DNA of 64,000 nt from Bicyclus anynana (Eukaryota; Arthropoda; Insecta; Lepidoptera; Nymphalidae), in assembly GCF_947172395.1 (NCBI RefSeq), contig NC_069108.1:3945501-4009500 (forward strand). Reading direction: 5' to 3'. Shown here one piece after another: positions 40,466-52,417 of this stretch. Positions within the stretch are counted from its first letter, which is position 1; the number at the start of each line of letters is the position of its first letter. The notes beneath the pieces were generated by a model. That model was given only the letters and a program-made list of their open reading frames with translations. It was not told the origin of the DNA and did not search any database. A program made the position numbers and the translations under genes.

Positions 40466-42151
40466 GATATCCACCAGTAAGCACCGGATGACATTTCTAT
40501 ATTGTATTGTAGTATGTACATGACAGTTTGTCAATTGATTTGTTGTTTATTTTTATAGGTTGATAATAAAGACCAAAATAGAAAATAGAATTATAGAATC
40601 TGTTCTAGCCATAGATTTACGAGTCGGTACAAGTACGTTCTAGCTCTCTAGGGTAGAGTTGTTGAGAGAATAGGGTAGGTGTGGAGAACTATAAAAAAAA
40701 TGTTAAGTATTCAAAAATATTGAGTATGTGCAGTGGCGTGCTTAAGGTTTTAACTAGGGTATGCACTATACCTATAAATTATACAAATAAGAAAATTCCT
40801 TCTGCACTTCTGGTTTGTGAGAAGTCGTCAGGGTAAGCAGAACATTAATGCATCTATGAAATGCACGCCACTGTGGTTCTACTGAGTATGTGGTTATAGT
40901 TATAGAGGTCAGAGGAACAGAACCATTTAAAAAAAGGCACCCTAGTAACCAGATATGAAAATAGGCAATTGTAGATCAAGTAAATATGAGAATGAGCGAG
41001 TATAACTTAGAAAAAAAATATGAACTATTTTGCAAATTTTAATTGATTATGAAACACGGCTAAAACTCACGTGATATTAGGTCGGAGTATGCCCGACTAG
41101 TTTCGAACCCATACGGGGCCCTTAGTCATGAGCTGGTTCTTGCATCGCGGCACGATACAAATTTAGATCGTGCCGCAATGCGATCAATTAAAATGAATAA
41201 CACTCACGATAGTTTAAATTCTAAAATATTTTGCAAATATCATAAAGTTGAAATTCTGAGAAGATAATTCTTCTCGAAAAGAAAAGACGTTCTAGAAGTA
41301 CCTAGAAAGTTTGTTATTTATCAAGATAGACCTTGCTAAAGGACATGTCCCAAAATGGGCCTTCATTAATTATAATTTATAATCGATAGTATTTTTTACA
41401 GATAGAAGAAACAAATTGCTGTTGAGTAAATAATTTTCAGAATTTTTGGAACCCACATTAATTAGCTAAATATTTTTTTTGTTTCGCTCCCTTGTCTACA
41501 AATTAAACCAAAAACACCTGGAATTAAACTCATATCCAGTGTAAACTGTCAATGTCATGTAATATTGTCAAATGTCATTACGACAACAAGTTAAAAACCT
41601 TTGACACCTATTTAAAACAAACAATCATTTAAAGACAAAAAAAATCCTTAATTGCTTTAAAAACGCCATAAACGAACGCTACTACGCGAAGATTACTGAC
41701 AATCTGTCAGGGTGTGATTTGTTGTTACAAACATGTTGCCATGATAACAAATCTTACTTAATGTTATCAGCAAATGAAAAAAAAAATTTTTATTTGATTA
41801 AAAAAATGCTGGTTCCTAAAATTTTTTTATTTTGGGTTTTAAGCCCTATATTCTAGAAGCTTCATTCATTTTTTTTTCGTTACAGAGACAAAATAGAGCA
41901 ATATGTAGACAATATTGCAGCACACATCTTAGGCTTGCTCATCTTGCCTTAGGGACTCTGTAAACGTTCAAACTTTTTATTAAATCAAACATGTTTATAT
42001 GTCAAACCATTAGAACACTTAGCTTTGTTTTGAAGTGATTGTCAAACAATGCATAATGAGAAAGTCATGTTTGTCAAACAACTTGATCGTTAGCAGCTTT
42101 TTTTGAAATGTTTGTCAATTATTAACTCTATAATTAAACTATTTTTAAGCT
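40466..42151. other. Intergenic with a short MITE and an inverse repeat copy
   Basis: 40731-40873 is a CAGTGGCGTGC MITE with perfect 11-bp inverted ends (GCACGCCACTG). 41045-41160 is the reverse of the 9280-9418 repeat. The rest is AT-rich with no gene recognised. Confidence 0.6.
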
Positions 42152-42371
42152 TCAAACATAGTAATGAGGTTTCTTGGCTGATATCCCATACTCCTGTAGT
42201 GCGGGTACCAAGTCTTCCATGCTCATGACGTATTTCTTCTCCTTGGGGCCCTTGGCGTTCTTGGAGCTCTGGTTGATTTGGCTGGATGTCCTCATCTTGC
42301 AGTGCTGCAGGGCATCGTTTGCAATGTCGGAGAGAAACTTCTGAGATGCCAGTGCTATTAGTCTTATCATC
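42152..42371 (-). CDS. Taf10: TAF10 exon 2
   Basis: The acceptor TTTCAG ends at 42372. Seventy-two further codons end at TGA 42154-42152. The low-complexity loop SSQINQSSKNAKGPKEKK separates the central and last helices, as in other TAF10 proteins. Confidence 0.96.
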
Positions 42372-43985
42372 CTGAAACATAGAGACAAATATCTTAGCAT
42401 TCCATGAATTAAAATTTCTATGAATACAATGTATATCGCACAGTGGTATGCGCGGTGGATTTACAACCATAGGTCCTGGGTTCAATCCCCGGCTTGGTTA
42501 ATTGAGGTTTTCTTAATAGGTTCAGGTCTGACTGGTAGAAGGCTTCGGCCGTGGCTAATTACTGCCCTACCGGCAAAGACATACCTGCCGCCAAGCGATT
42601 TAGCATTCCAGTTGTGTAGAAACTGAAAGGGTTGTGGATTTTCATTGTACTCCTAACAAGTTAGCCCGCTTCCATCTTAAACTGCCCTATCACTTACCAT
42701 CAGGTGAGATTGTAGTCAAGGGCTAACTTGTAATGAATAAAAAAAGAAAAAAAAGTTGGATGGTGAACTGAGTTTGTTTGTAGCTGGTCTTACACAACTT
42801 AGTACAAACAAAATCATACTTGAAAATACTTGAAAAACAGATAATATAAATGCTAAATTAATATTAATCTTTACTAATATTATAAAGCTCAAGAGTTTGT
42901 TTGTTTGCAAACAAACAAACTCTTAATTCAGAGCACGTTCATTAATGCGCTAATCTCAGGAACTACTGGTCCGATTTTAAAAATACATTCAGTGATAGAT
43001 AGCCCATTTATCGAGGAAAGCTATAGGCTATATTTTATTTTCAAAAAAATTAAGGATCCTTCCTGAAACACCCATAATGTAACCCAAGGTGTACAAAAGT
43101 TTTATTTACATGGTGAGCGCTGCAAAAACTATTGATCTTGAAAAAAAAAAAAATTAATAAATAAGAGATAATAAGATGTGTAAAAACTAGTATAGAGATG
43201 AAATTGACCTCTTTACTTGTTTAATTACTCTGATCATTAACAGCCGATGGATGTCCACTGCTGGACACTGGCCTCTTGCATGGACTTCCACACGACATGA
43301 GCTGCCTGCATCCAGTGGCTCTCTCTAACGCTCGATGTTGGTCGCCTAGGGTCGCCATTCCAGCACCTTGGGACCCCAACGTCCATTGGCTCTTTGAAAT
43401 ATATGCCATGCCCATTGTCACTACAGTTTTGCACCTCGCCATGGTATGTCAGTAACTTTGGTTGATAATGACACACTTAATTATAATTTACGTGAGATAT
43501 GTAAAATGGTAATGTAAGTAAATGTAAATAAATCAAAAACCTCCACCCCTATCTATCCTATCTATTTATAAATGTTGAAATACAAATAATATTTACTCAG
43601 GAAAATCACACAAATTTTCAGTACATACATTTTATATGTTTAAATCTACTTTGTCTGGAATGGTTTTGAAATTTGACTTAAAATAGAAACAATAGGGAAA
43701 AAGAAAGGATCTATATATTTATACATAAAGTAACAAGTGTACAAAGGATAATAGAAAATTAAAGGTTTATAGCACCTTTTTACCTTCTAAGCTTTCAGTC
43801 CAAGACTTTACATACCTAGGATCCTGAGATTCAAATCCAGCCATGTTTAAATAATATGCAACAACGGAATCTGGTATAGAAGGATTGTAGTTCTCAAGTT
43901 GAAGCAAAAAGTCACTCAGGGCATGACCTGCTCCAGAATCCTCGTCCATTCCGACCGATGGTGAACCTATACGACTCATCTGCAT
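42152..43985 (-). CDS. Taf10: TFIID/SAGA subunit TAF10, 2 exons, 129 aa
   Basis: TAF10 is a histone-fold subunit of TFIID and SAGA, needed for RNA polymerase II pre-initiation. Exons are 43985-43816 and 42371-42152; they join at a split arginine codon (CCTAG + G). Exon 1 gives LSDFLLQLENYNPSIPDSVV and YYLNMAGFESQDP. Exon 2 gives RMIRLIALASQKFLSDIAND, ALQHCKM and the closing MEDLVPALQEYGISAKKPHY. These match the metazoan TAF10 core closely, including the HCKM and KPHYY blocks. The N-terminal extension is short (about 25 residues). The start MQMSRIG has two possible Met codons; either gives the same domain. The intron holds a SINE, a Helitron-like element and an RTE fragment. Confidence 0.97.
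42426..42750 (+). mobile_element. SINE family A in TAF10 intron
   Basis: Head CGCACAGTGGTATGCGCGGT, B box GGGTTCAATCCCCGG, tail AGTCAAGGGCTAACTTGTAA then A-rich. It is inverse to TAF10. Confidence 0.85.
42868..43042 (+). mobile_element. Helitron-like element with palindromic start
   Basis: Family consensus TTACTAATATTATAAAGCTC and GATAGCCCATTTATCGAGG, 3' end lost. Bases 42891-42924 form a perfect 34-bp palindrome (AAGAGTTTGTTTGTTTG and its inverse). Confidence 0.6.
43215..43475 (-). mobile_element. RTE-type LINE 3' end
   Basis: The minus strand encodes WNGDPRRPTSSVRESHWMQA then QEASVQQWTSIG and a stop. This is the C-terminus typical of RTE ORFs (WMQAAQDR..W..LGEAYVQQWTSFG). It lies in the TAF10 intron. 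Confidence 0.7.
43816..43985 (-). CDS. Taf10: TAF10 exon 1
   Basis: ATG at 43985, 56 codons plus two bases, donor GTATGT at 43815. It encodes the short N-terminus and the first histone-fold helices. Confidence 0.95.
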
Positions 43986-45894
43986 AATATAACTAAAGCA
44001 CTCCGTTCAAAACAATCCCAGACTGGACTGAACTTTTTAACAAAAAAATACAATATCTTCTTTTACTTTCAAGAGTTTTGCTTTTTACCTACTTTGCAAA
44101 TTCCTACTTCGCAGATAATTAAAAAAATTAAAATAACATTCGTAATTTTGACATTTCCATACAGAATATAAAACACAATTGTGCCAACATAATATATTAT
44201 GACGGGGCATTTTCCTTATATTTAACGATTGCGACATTAGCATAACGTTTAGATATTGCTTGATCTTTAATATTTAACGTAGTGATCAATTTCAATTTCT
44301 TTTCTATTTGAAAAGCAATGACAGATTACCAAGTAAAAGATATTTAAAATTTATAGATAAATTAAGTAATAATTTTATCGTTGAGAAACTTTATTTCAAT
44401 GAAACATTGACGTTATATAATCCTGAAATACAAAGTTTGCAGAAACAGAACGCTTATAACGCATAATGGTATGGTGTTACTATTACATTTTATTTCCCAG
44501 ATTATAGGGAAATTTTCAAGATGTTGCTATCTGAAGACTACGGTGCACTAAATGATTCCAATGATTACGGTCACGACCGCAATTTATCCTGTTCCTCTTG
44601 ATTACAAGCATCGCAATCATAAACTCAAGTGGAATCGAATAAGGAGCGTTTGAGCGATTTCGAGCATTGATGTAAATAATACAAAATGGTGAGTTAAAAA
44701 AACTTTTTTTATTTGAAGCTATTCTTAATAATAGTAGATTGTTATCCAAGGGGCTAAAAAGACCCATTATATACGAGGTATTTTTAGAAACCGAGTTTAT
44801 AATGGGTTTAGCCCCACGTGTTACACTCTGCTTTTCACTACGATTGCGAGAAAATAAAATAGTTTAGTACAATATTCAATGATTTATTTTAATGGAAAAT
44901 TAAATGTACAAAGTCTACAATTTTGGATATAAAGGAAGATGCTTTTAACATAATTTCTGACTACTGTGAAGATGAATAGTCAGTGTGTGAGTTATTTTTT
45001 TTTCCACACTATTTATTACTAACTGTGAAGTAACACTCCATGAAAATAAATTTAGTAATATTTAAAAAAATACCGCAAACAGACAAAGGGCCATAGGGAA
45101 TGGAATTCTAAAAATTCGTTGTTATTTTGTTTATTTGTTAATTTATTGCTTCAATTCAATTTCTGGTAATTTTGTTTTAAGTACTGATATTGAGTAATAA
45201 AGGCAAGACAAATTTAAGCGTGTGTTTGTACAATTACTGTATGTAACAAATACACTCGAATTTTACTCTTATTACAGTTTAAGCGGACGTTATTGACTGA
45301 GAAGAGTTCGTGTTTTTTTCTAATAACATATTTCTATAAATCTAATCTTGATGAAACACAAAATATTATTATAATTCATGTTTACTTTATCAGATAAAGC
45401 AAAGTATTTATTTATATTTTGAATCGCATGAAAATCTGTGGTGTAATTCCGGAGATAAATGCGAACAGATAAAAAGAGTTTAATTTTTTTGTTGGTTTAG
45501 TTATAAAATCCTGATATCATTTGTATTTTCGTATTAAATAAAATATATGAGCTAATAAGTCTTTAAAACTTTGTGATTGTTGCCATACACAAAAATAATA
45601 TAAAGGTAATCGACGAAAACGTGCCAACTACACTGACCTCGTGGAAATTATGTGTTAGGTTGGCAACATCTACCCCTTCCTTCTTTTGCGCCGCTCCTCT
45701 AGGCAGAACTGCGAGAGAACGTGATCGATCGAATTTTAAAAAAGGCACACATCCACCCCTGTGCTCCCGAGATCACGAAATTACTTTATATCTCCTGAAT
45801 ACAAATCGGGAGTTCGTGTTTCGTGATTCTTTCATTCCGCGTGTGAGCTCGCAGATTCCAACTTCACGCCCGCGAGGTACATAGACCGTACAAA
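43986..45894. other. Spacer between TAF10 and the ADP/ATP translocase
   Basis: A divergent intergenic region. 44747 to about 45000 is a partial copy of the CAAGGGGC MITE (compare 50125-50599). Bases just upstream of 45895 are GC-richer and presumably 5' UTR of the translocase. No TATA box could be assigned. Confidence 0.6.
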
Positions 45895-46800
45895 ATGTCG
45901 AACCTCGCAGATCCAGTCGCGTTCGCCAAGGACTTCCTCGCCGGCGGTATCTCGGCCGCCGTGTCCAAGACCGCCGTAGCGCCCATCGAGCGCGTCAAGC
46001 TGCTGCTGCAGGTGCAGCACGTCAGCAAGCAGATCGCCGAGGACCAGCGCTACAAAGGTATCATCGACGCCTTCGTCCGCATTCCCAAAGAGCAGGGCCT
46101 GATCTCGTTCTGGCGTGGAAACTTCGCCAACGTCATCAGGTACTTCCCCACGCAGGCGCTCAACTTCGCCTTCAAAGACAAGTACAAGCAGGTGTTCCTC
46201 GGAGGAGTCGACAAGAACACGCAGTTCTGGCGCTACTTCGCCGGCAACTTGGCGTCGGGCGGTGCCGCCGGCGCCACCTCGCTGTGCTTCGTGTACCCGC
46301 TCGACTTCGCGAGAACCCGGCTCGCCGCCGACGTCGGCAAGGGCGACGGCCAGCGCGAGTTCACCGGTCTGGGCAACTGCCTGACCAAGATCTTCAAGTC
46401 TGATGGGCTCGCCGGCCTGTACAGAGGCTTCGGCGTGTCGGTGCAGGGCATCATCATCTACCGCGCCGCGTACTTCGGTTTCTACGACACAGCGCGCGGC
46501 ATGCTGCCCGACCCCAAGAACACGCCCATCGTCATCAGCTGGGCCATCGCGCAGACCGTCACCACCGTGGCCGGCATCATCTCCTACCCCTTCGACACGG
46601 TGCGGCGGCGCATGATGATGCAGTCGGGCCGCGCCAAGAGCGAGGTGCTGTACAAGGGCACGCTGCACTGCTGGGCCACCATCGCGCGCACGGAGGGAGG
46701 CGGCGCCTTCTTCAAGGGCGCCTTCTCCAACGTGCTCAGAGGCACCGGCGGCGCCTTCGTGTTGGTGCTGTACGACGAAATCAAGAAGCTCCTAGGTTAG
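45895..46800 (+). CDS. Ant: ADP/ATP translocase (SLC25A4/5/6 type), intronless, 301 aa
   Basis: It exchanges cytosolic ADP for matrix ATP across the inner mitochondrial membrane. ATG 45895 follows CAAA and gives the family's usual length of about 300 residues. The threefold carrier repeat is complete: PIERVKLLLQ at residue 30, PLDFARTRLA at 135 and PFDTVRRRMMM at 232. RRRMMM (236-241) is the nucleotide-translocase signature. Cardiolipin-type matrix helices (SFWRGN, GLYRGF, AFFKGA) are intact. The coding region has no intron and is very GC-rich at third positions, in strong contrast to the AT-rich flanks. This is expected for a highly expressed gene but also fits a retrocopy. The stop is TAG at 46798-46800. 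Confidence 0.98.
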   Translation: MSNLADPVAFAKDFLAGGISAAVSKTAVAPIERVKLLLQVQHVSKQIAEDQRYKGIIDAFVRIPKEQGLISFWRGNFANVIRYFPTQALNFAFKDKYKQVFLGGVDKNTQFWRYFAGNLASGGAAGATSLCFVYPLDFARTRLAADVGKGDGQREFTGLGNCLTKIFKSDGLAGLYRGFGVSVQGIIIYRAAYFGFYDTARGMLPDPKNTPIVISWAIAQTVTTVAGIISYPFDTVRRRMMMQSGRAKSEVLYKGTLHCWATIARTEGGGAFFKGAFSNVLRGTGGAFVLVLYDEIKKLLG

Positions 46801-46907
46801 GTTTCGATTGTGATTCTGAATCACGCCTAGCCACTCCCCTGAAATCATGTATTAAGTATTTAGGATCAACACAAAAAAAACGAACCTAGTAACTTATTTT
46901 TTAGTTA

Positions 46908-46913
46908 AATAAA
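46908..46913 (+). terminator. Poly(A) signal AATAAA of the ADP/ATP translocase
   Basis: AATAAA lies 108 bases after the stop codon in AT-rich sequence, the first canonical signal downstream. Confidence 0.55.
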
Positions 46914-49785
46914 AATGATTCCATATATTTTTCGTTTCATTAAAGTTAGGTCGCAAGTGTTACATAATTTAACAAACGCCCAGTGTTTGAAGTTTTAACT
47001 TAATTAAAATGTGTTCTAAATTCGAAATCAGTTATTGATCTTGAAATAGACTTCTTTCTATAATTCTATTTGTCTACTGACAGTTACATAATGACCTCAT
47101 TTGTGTTGGCATTTGAGGCCAAGGCTGCATGACATCTATTATAACCTCTTCATTATTTAGAACATATTTGTCCTGGATATGAACATAATGTAAAGGGAGT
47201 GATATAAAAATGTATAGTGAGTTATGTAATGCTTGTATTCAATTTGCTGTGAACTATCTTCAATCATGTGACTGTGGCAGCTGTTATATAACCTGCCAGG
47301 ATGTGGTGCAAGTGTGCTTCGAACAGAACTGCTCTACTTCTAGTGATCCATTGTTTGAGCCCATATTTTGTGAATCTTGACTCCTACCAACCTTGTAAAG
47401 GTCATTCGTCTGTTACAGTTACTTTATTAATCACTAACAATTAATTTTAAGTCAAGAATTTGATTGGTTTGAGTCAAGAAGTGCAAAATGTGTGTGACTT
47501 AGTAGGTAACATATTTGTGTGCGTGCAAGGAGTGTGTGTTGCATTAAACTATGTGAATTGTTCCCTCGGTGTGAGTTTTTTGTAAGGAAAACTTCATGCA
47601 GTACGAGAGATTAAAATATTAAATGTTTCTCAGTCTTTTATTTCATAATTTTTTGTTACCTACTAAGTTTTGTTTATTAGACTTCTTTTTTTTTAACAGC
47701 CATATTAAAAACATATTTTTTTTAAATTTTCTTGCGCCCTACTAAGTTCATTTGACATCTCAAACTACAAGATTGAGTTAAAAAATCGAATTTTATCAAA
47801 ATGGGACAGTAATCCTCAAAAAGGCACAGAAATTACTTTTAATCTTACATCAAAGTTACATAACACAGAATTTTTTAGTATGCAGTAAACTTGCTTGTTC
47901 ATTCTTTGGATGTTATTTTTATTATGCAAAAAAAAGTTAAGTAGCTTAGTAATGCAACTTGTTAACAATGGATTATTAGTTATTATATAATATTAACATT
48001 TCATCATGAGCATTCAATATCTTCTTAGTAAAATGATTACTCATTAAATTAATTACTTTATTATCAATAATAATTAAAATCAAATCCTCTTATTGCTAGC
48101 ATTATTGAAAACCAATCTTTATGCACTTTTATTATGTTTGAATAAATTTAATATTGATGATTTTAGAAATAATAATTGTTTCTTTACATCTGATGCTAAA
48201 ATAGAATGGTAATAAAATTATAACAATAATCATAAATAGTATCATCCGTTTAGAAATACTTTTTTACCTACTTATTAAAGTTTTTTTATTTAAGTTGTGA
48301 CTAAGTCATATCTTGGAAAATAAATTAGCAGGATTGATCTTAAATCTATTTATTTATATAAAAACAATGCCATTTTTTGCTGTAATTTTATAACTCAAGA
48401 ACTGGCTCACATATCCAAACCAAATGTTTAGGCTTTGTTCGGACTATTTAGTAGTTGGTATAAGTGAAGTTTACATACAATCAGTTGAGTGGTTATTCAT
48501 TTATCAGATTTTTTGTAACAAATTAATTCAGGGGTAGAGAGGAAATGAAAAAAAGTCAAACCGAAGCTTGACCGAGTCCGGTAGTTTGGTATAAGTAAAT
48601 TTATATCATCAGTTAATGATTAATTTGATAATTGCAATATTACAATAGCATGAAGTTGATCTCGCGATGAAAGTGGCACAGATTGACCCGTTGACAGTGG
48701 CTTGCATCAAAGATACAAAAAGCAGTGAGGATTCAACGCAAATCTATGTTGGACCACAGAATACATAGTTGTACAAGGAATTTTCCAATATATATATAGT
48801 GCATACCCTGGTTAAAAACCTTATGCACGCCACTGCCCATTGAAAAGTTTGGGTTCATTTGTCTCAAATGCTACTTGATACAGCATTTATAAAGAAGTTT
48901 GTTTTTAAAAAGGAGATTTTTGAGTGTTAATGGAAGAAAGTTTATTTATCAACACTGCATTAGAAAATCTAATATTAAATTGACTTAAAAATGTTCAAGG
49001 AATACAAATTAAATTTTCCAGAATTCTTAGGCAAGTTGCAAGTTAACCTGGCTTTCAAAATTATTTTTTAAGGGTTTTTTTGGATACATTGATATATAAA
49101 TACTGTCAATCCATTCTGCAGAAAATGAATAGATAGGCCAAAGTTAAGAACAAAACCTACAGCTGAACATAAAAGTTAGTTATAATTATTGATTTCCCTC
49201 ATTTAAATATTTTGTAAGTACTACAAACACTACTGTTTGTTGTTTAGATGACCTTATACCTACCTATGTAGAAAATAGACGGATTTTTCCTGGTTAATAA
49301 TTTGTTTACATGTTGGTCAATGATCTCTATCTTTCAGTGAAAGTTCCATTAAAATCGGTCCAGCCATTTTTTCTTTTTTTTTTAATTATAAAAAAGTTCG
49401 TGTTTTAATATCCTGTAAATAACCGGGTGTTTTTAATAATAACAGACACTTCGATTTTATTTATTTTATATCTATTAATAGTAGGGTACAGAGTTTCCTG
49501 TTGTATATTTTGTTGGTGAGTCGTTGAGAAGTCTGCAGATGCGGCGATGACGTCACTGCTCGAGGCGCCTGTGCGTGGCCGGTGACGTCATACTTACGTG
49601 GGTATTTGAACTTCGATAATAGAACCAAGAGGTCAAAGGTCTAAATATGTAATACCTATTAAACTTATAATTTCAATATCGGCCTATGAATGCATATTAT
49701 AGGCCTCGTAGAAGGAATATATAGCCTAAGCCCACCACACTTCTGTAATGCGGATTGGCAGGTTTACGATGATAATTTGAACAGC
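46914..49785. other. Long AT-rich gene-free spacer
   Basis: No coding sequence was recognised on either strand. One small MITE is at 48695-48835. Parts just after 46914 may still be 3' UTR of the translocase. Confidence 0.6.
48695..48835. mobile_element. hAT-type MITE, 141 bp, with target duplication
   Basis: Ends CAGTGGCTTGC and GCACGCCACTG are inverted. The flanks CCCGTTGA (48687-48694) and CCCATTGA (48836-48843) are an 8-bp target duplication with one change, which fits hAT. Relatives are at 1304-1455 and 40731-40873. Confidence 0.8.
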
Positions 49786-50096
49786 TTCCGTGGCGCAGTG
49801 CTATGCGCGGTCCGTGGAAGACGGAGGTCCTGGGTTCGATCCCCGGCTGGGCCGATTGAAGTTTTCTTAATTGGTCCAGGTCTGGCTGGTGGGAGGCTTC
49901 GGCCGTGGCTAGTTACCACCCTACCGACAAAGACGTACCGCCAAGCGTTTCGGTACGATGTCGTGAAGAAACCGATAGGGGTGTGGATTTTCATCCTCCT
50001 AACAAGTTAGCCCGCTTCCATCTTAGATTGCATCATCACTTACCGTCAGGTGAGATTGTAGTCAAGGGCTAACCTGTAAAGAATAAAAAAATGTTG
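49786..50096 (+). mobile_element. SINE family A, full length
   Basis: A-box head GCTTCCGTGGCGCAGTGCTA, B box GGGTTCGATCCCCGG, then GGCTGGTGGGAGGCTTCGGC, GACAAAGACGTACCGCCAAG and the tail GTAAAGAATAAAAAA. It is the reference copy for the family. Confidence 0.9.
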
Positions 50097-50124
50097 ATTG
50101 TTATAATACCTACCTACCTGCCTA

Positions 50125-50599
50125 CAAGGGGCTAAAAAAACCTATTTTATACGAGGTATTTTTAAGGCACAAGTCGAAGGCGAGGGCCGCCTAAATATAA
50201 ACCGAGTATATATAATGGGTTTAGCCCCGCGTGTTACACAATTATTTTCACTACGATTGCGAGAAAATAAAATAACTCGGTACAGTATTCAATGTTTTAT
50301 TTTATTTGAAAATTAAATGTAGGTACCTACAAAATGATACAACTTTGGATGTTAGGGGAGATGCTTTTACCCGGTAACTTAATTTACGACTACTGTGAAG
50401 ATAAATAATGAGTATGTGAGGTAATCGTGGGAGATAATAGTTTAAAAAACTCCTTTCGTAAGTGAATCCATTCGTTGTTGTTTTCTCCACTTTACCTAGG
50501 TAGGGATTTAAGTAAATGCGACTCGACTTTGATTGAAAATTTCATCCATCTCCAAATTAGGATCACTATTCTCACTAGATGGGTCTTTTTAGCCCCTTG
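50125..50599. mobile_element. MITE with CAAGGGGCTAAAAA termini, TA target
   Basis: CAAGGGGCTAAAAA begins at 50125 and its inverse TTTTTAGCCCCTTG ends at 50599; TA flanks both sides. This fits a Tc1/mariner-type MITE of 475 bp. A partial relative starts at 44747. It is non-coding. Confidence 0.75.
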
Positions 50600-50647
50600 T
50601 ATAACAATCAACTGTTGACTTCAGTATTGAAATAAGGCCCAAGATCC

Positions 50648-50830
50648 AATTAAATATCACGTGTCTCTAACGGTGAAGGAAATCTTCACCGTAAACCTGC
50701 ATATCTGAGAATTTTCTTAATTCTCTGCGTGTATAAAGTCTCCCAATTCGCATTGGGCTAGCGTGGTGGACTATTTGGCCTAATGCCTCTCATTCTGAGA
50801 GGAAACTCGTGCTCATCAGTGAGCCATGGA
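50648..50830 (+). mobile_element. SINE family B, 3' part
   Basis: AATTAAATATCACGTGTCTC to GAAACTCGTGCTCATCAGTG; the head is missing. Confidence 0.75.
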
Positions 50831-50897
50831 TGGGATGATAGATTAGATTCGATTTTAAGTCAGAGGCATAGGCAAGACACGGGAATGTAAAAATCTT

Positions 50898-51102
50898 ACT
50901 AATATTTATAAACGCAGAAACTTGTTTGGATGTTTGTTACTCTTTAACACTTTTATTGAACCGATTTGGCTGAAATTAGGAAGGAAAATAGATTTTTCTG
51001 TGGATTAACACATAAAATACTTTTCATCCCGGAAAAATCCATGGTTACCGAGGGATTTGTAAAAAACTATAGTTCACGCGGACGAAGTCGCGGGCGTTAG
51101 TA
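50898..51102 (+). mobile_element. Helitron-like element, second family
   Basis: Starts TCTTACTAATATTTATAAAC, has GAACCGATTTGGCTGAAAT and CCCGGAAAAATCCATGG, ends ACGAAGTCGCGGGCGTTAGT. A related tail (GTTGCGGGCGTCCGCTAGT) ends another element at 51441. Confidence 0.6.
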
Positions 51103-51835
51103 AGAAATAATATATATCTTTATCTATCTATAACTACAATAAAACTGGTCGGATTCTATACATTTATTAGCAATTTGAGATTTTACTTATACCATTTGTA
51201 ACACCAAACGTTACCGTGGAATAAAAGACGCCAGCGCCATCTAGAATCTATACTTATCATACGAATTCTGTACATTTTGTACATTGAAGATATTCAGAAA
51301 AATTTTTTGGGGCGCATTATATAATCGATACTGGAGCTAAAAATATTTTTTTTTCGACTTTTTGTCTGTCTGTATGTCCGTGTAGGGCTTGAAAGTTTAC
51401 ATTGATTTCCACGCGGACGAAGTTGCGGGCGTCCGCTAGTTATAATAATATTTCAGTTTGAATTGGTCACGTCGAGGTCGTTGAGACGGGTAAAGTTTGG
51501 TGCAGGACTTGGCCCGCAACCCAGACGTTATACAACGACGGGGTAGTTGGCAATCTGAGTCAATCAATAGCTACCGAGGGAGGTCGTGACCTACCGATAT
51601 AACACCTAGTGTATCTACTGGTATCAATACATTTATTGGAGTTTACTCCTTATGAATCGATTTTCATATTATAACCTGGTATGAAAAAAATATGGCCAGT
51701 GAAATTCGATGAACGAAAGACAGCGTTACGTTTTTTGTGCGCAACCTATTCTGCGCACCTATCACCGTGCGCTGTCAACAGCGTGCAGACTGTTGGCGGG
51801 CGCGCACGCCGCTGCTCCATAAATGTATCCTCCTG

Positions 51836-52141
51836 TATTTTTTTTTTTACTCACCTGATGGTAAGTGATGATGCAGTCTAAGATGGAAGCGGACTTTTTA
51901 GGAGGAGGATGAAAATCCACACCCCTTTTCGGTTTCTACCCGACATCGTACCGGAACGCTAAATCGCTTGGCGGTACGTCTTTACCGGTAGGGTAAGTAG
52001 CCACGACCGAAGCCTCCTACCAGCCAGACCTGGACCAATTAAGAAAATCTCAATCGGCCCAGCCGGGGATCGAACCCAGGACCTGCGTCTAGTAAATCCA
52101 TCGCGCATACCACTGCGCCGCGGAGGTCGTCAATTTAATTC
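51836..52141 (-). mobile_element. SINE family A, near full length
   Basis: Reverse copy: tail T-run and CTCACCTGATGGTAAGTGA at the left, B box GGGGATCGAACCCAGG at about 52065, head ACCACTGCGCCGCGGAGG at the right. Confidence 0.88.
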
Positions 52142-52417
52142 AATCGTCCTGTATTTTCAAAACTGTTCACAAAAACTATTTAAGAGATAGATGGAGTATT
52201 TTTTTATAAAAGTTCTTTAATTTGATATATTTACAATAACTTTATCATAGAATATATTAATTAAAACATTTTTTTATTAGTAATTATTGATTACCATAAT
52301 CATTTACGTAATTGTTGTTAGTGTTAAATTTTGAAATACAAATTATGAAAAAAGTTTGTATACGCAGATGTCAAGGAGACGCGTGACGTTTGTTTTTTAT
52401 GGGATATGGATAGGGGT

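Noticed and set aside
45832..46668. 278-codon minus-strand ORF opposite the ADP/ATP translocase
   Set aside because: It is an antisense shadow of a GC-rich coding region; its composition (Val, Glu, Asp, Gly) mirrors the carrier codons.
49786..49860. tRNA gene suggested by A- and B-box motifs (also at 15150, 14290, 40230 and other sites)
   Set aside because: These are heads of dispersed SINEs: the same head is followed each time by the same SINE body, and the cloverleaf is not complete.
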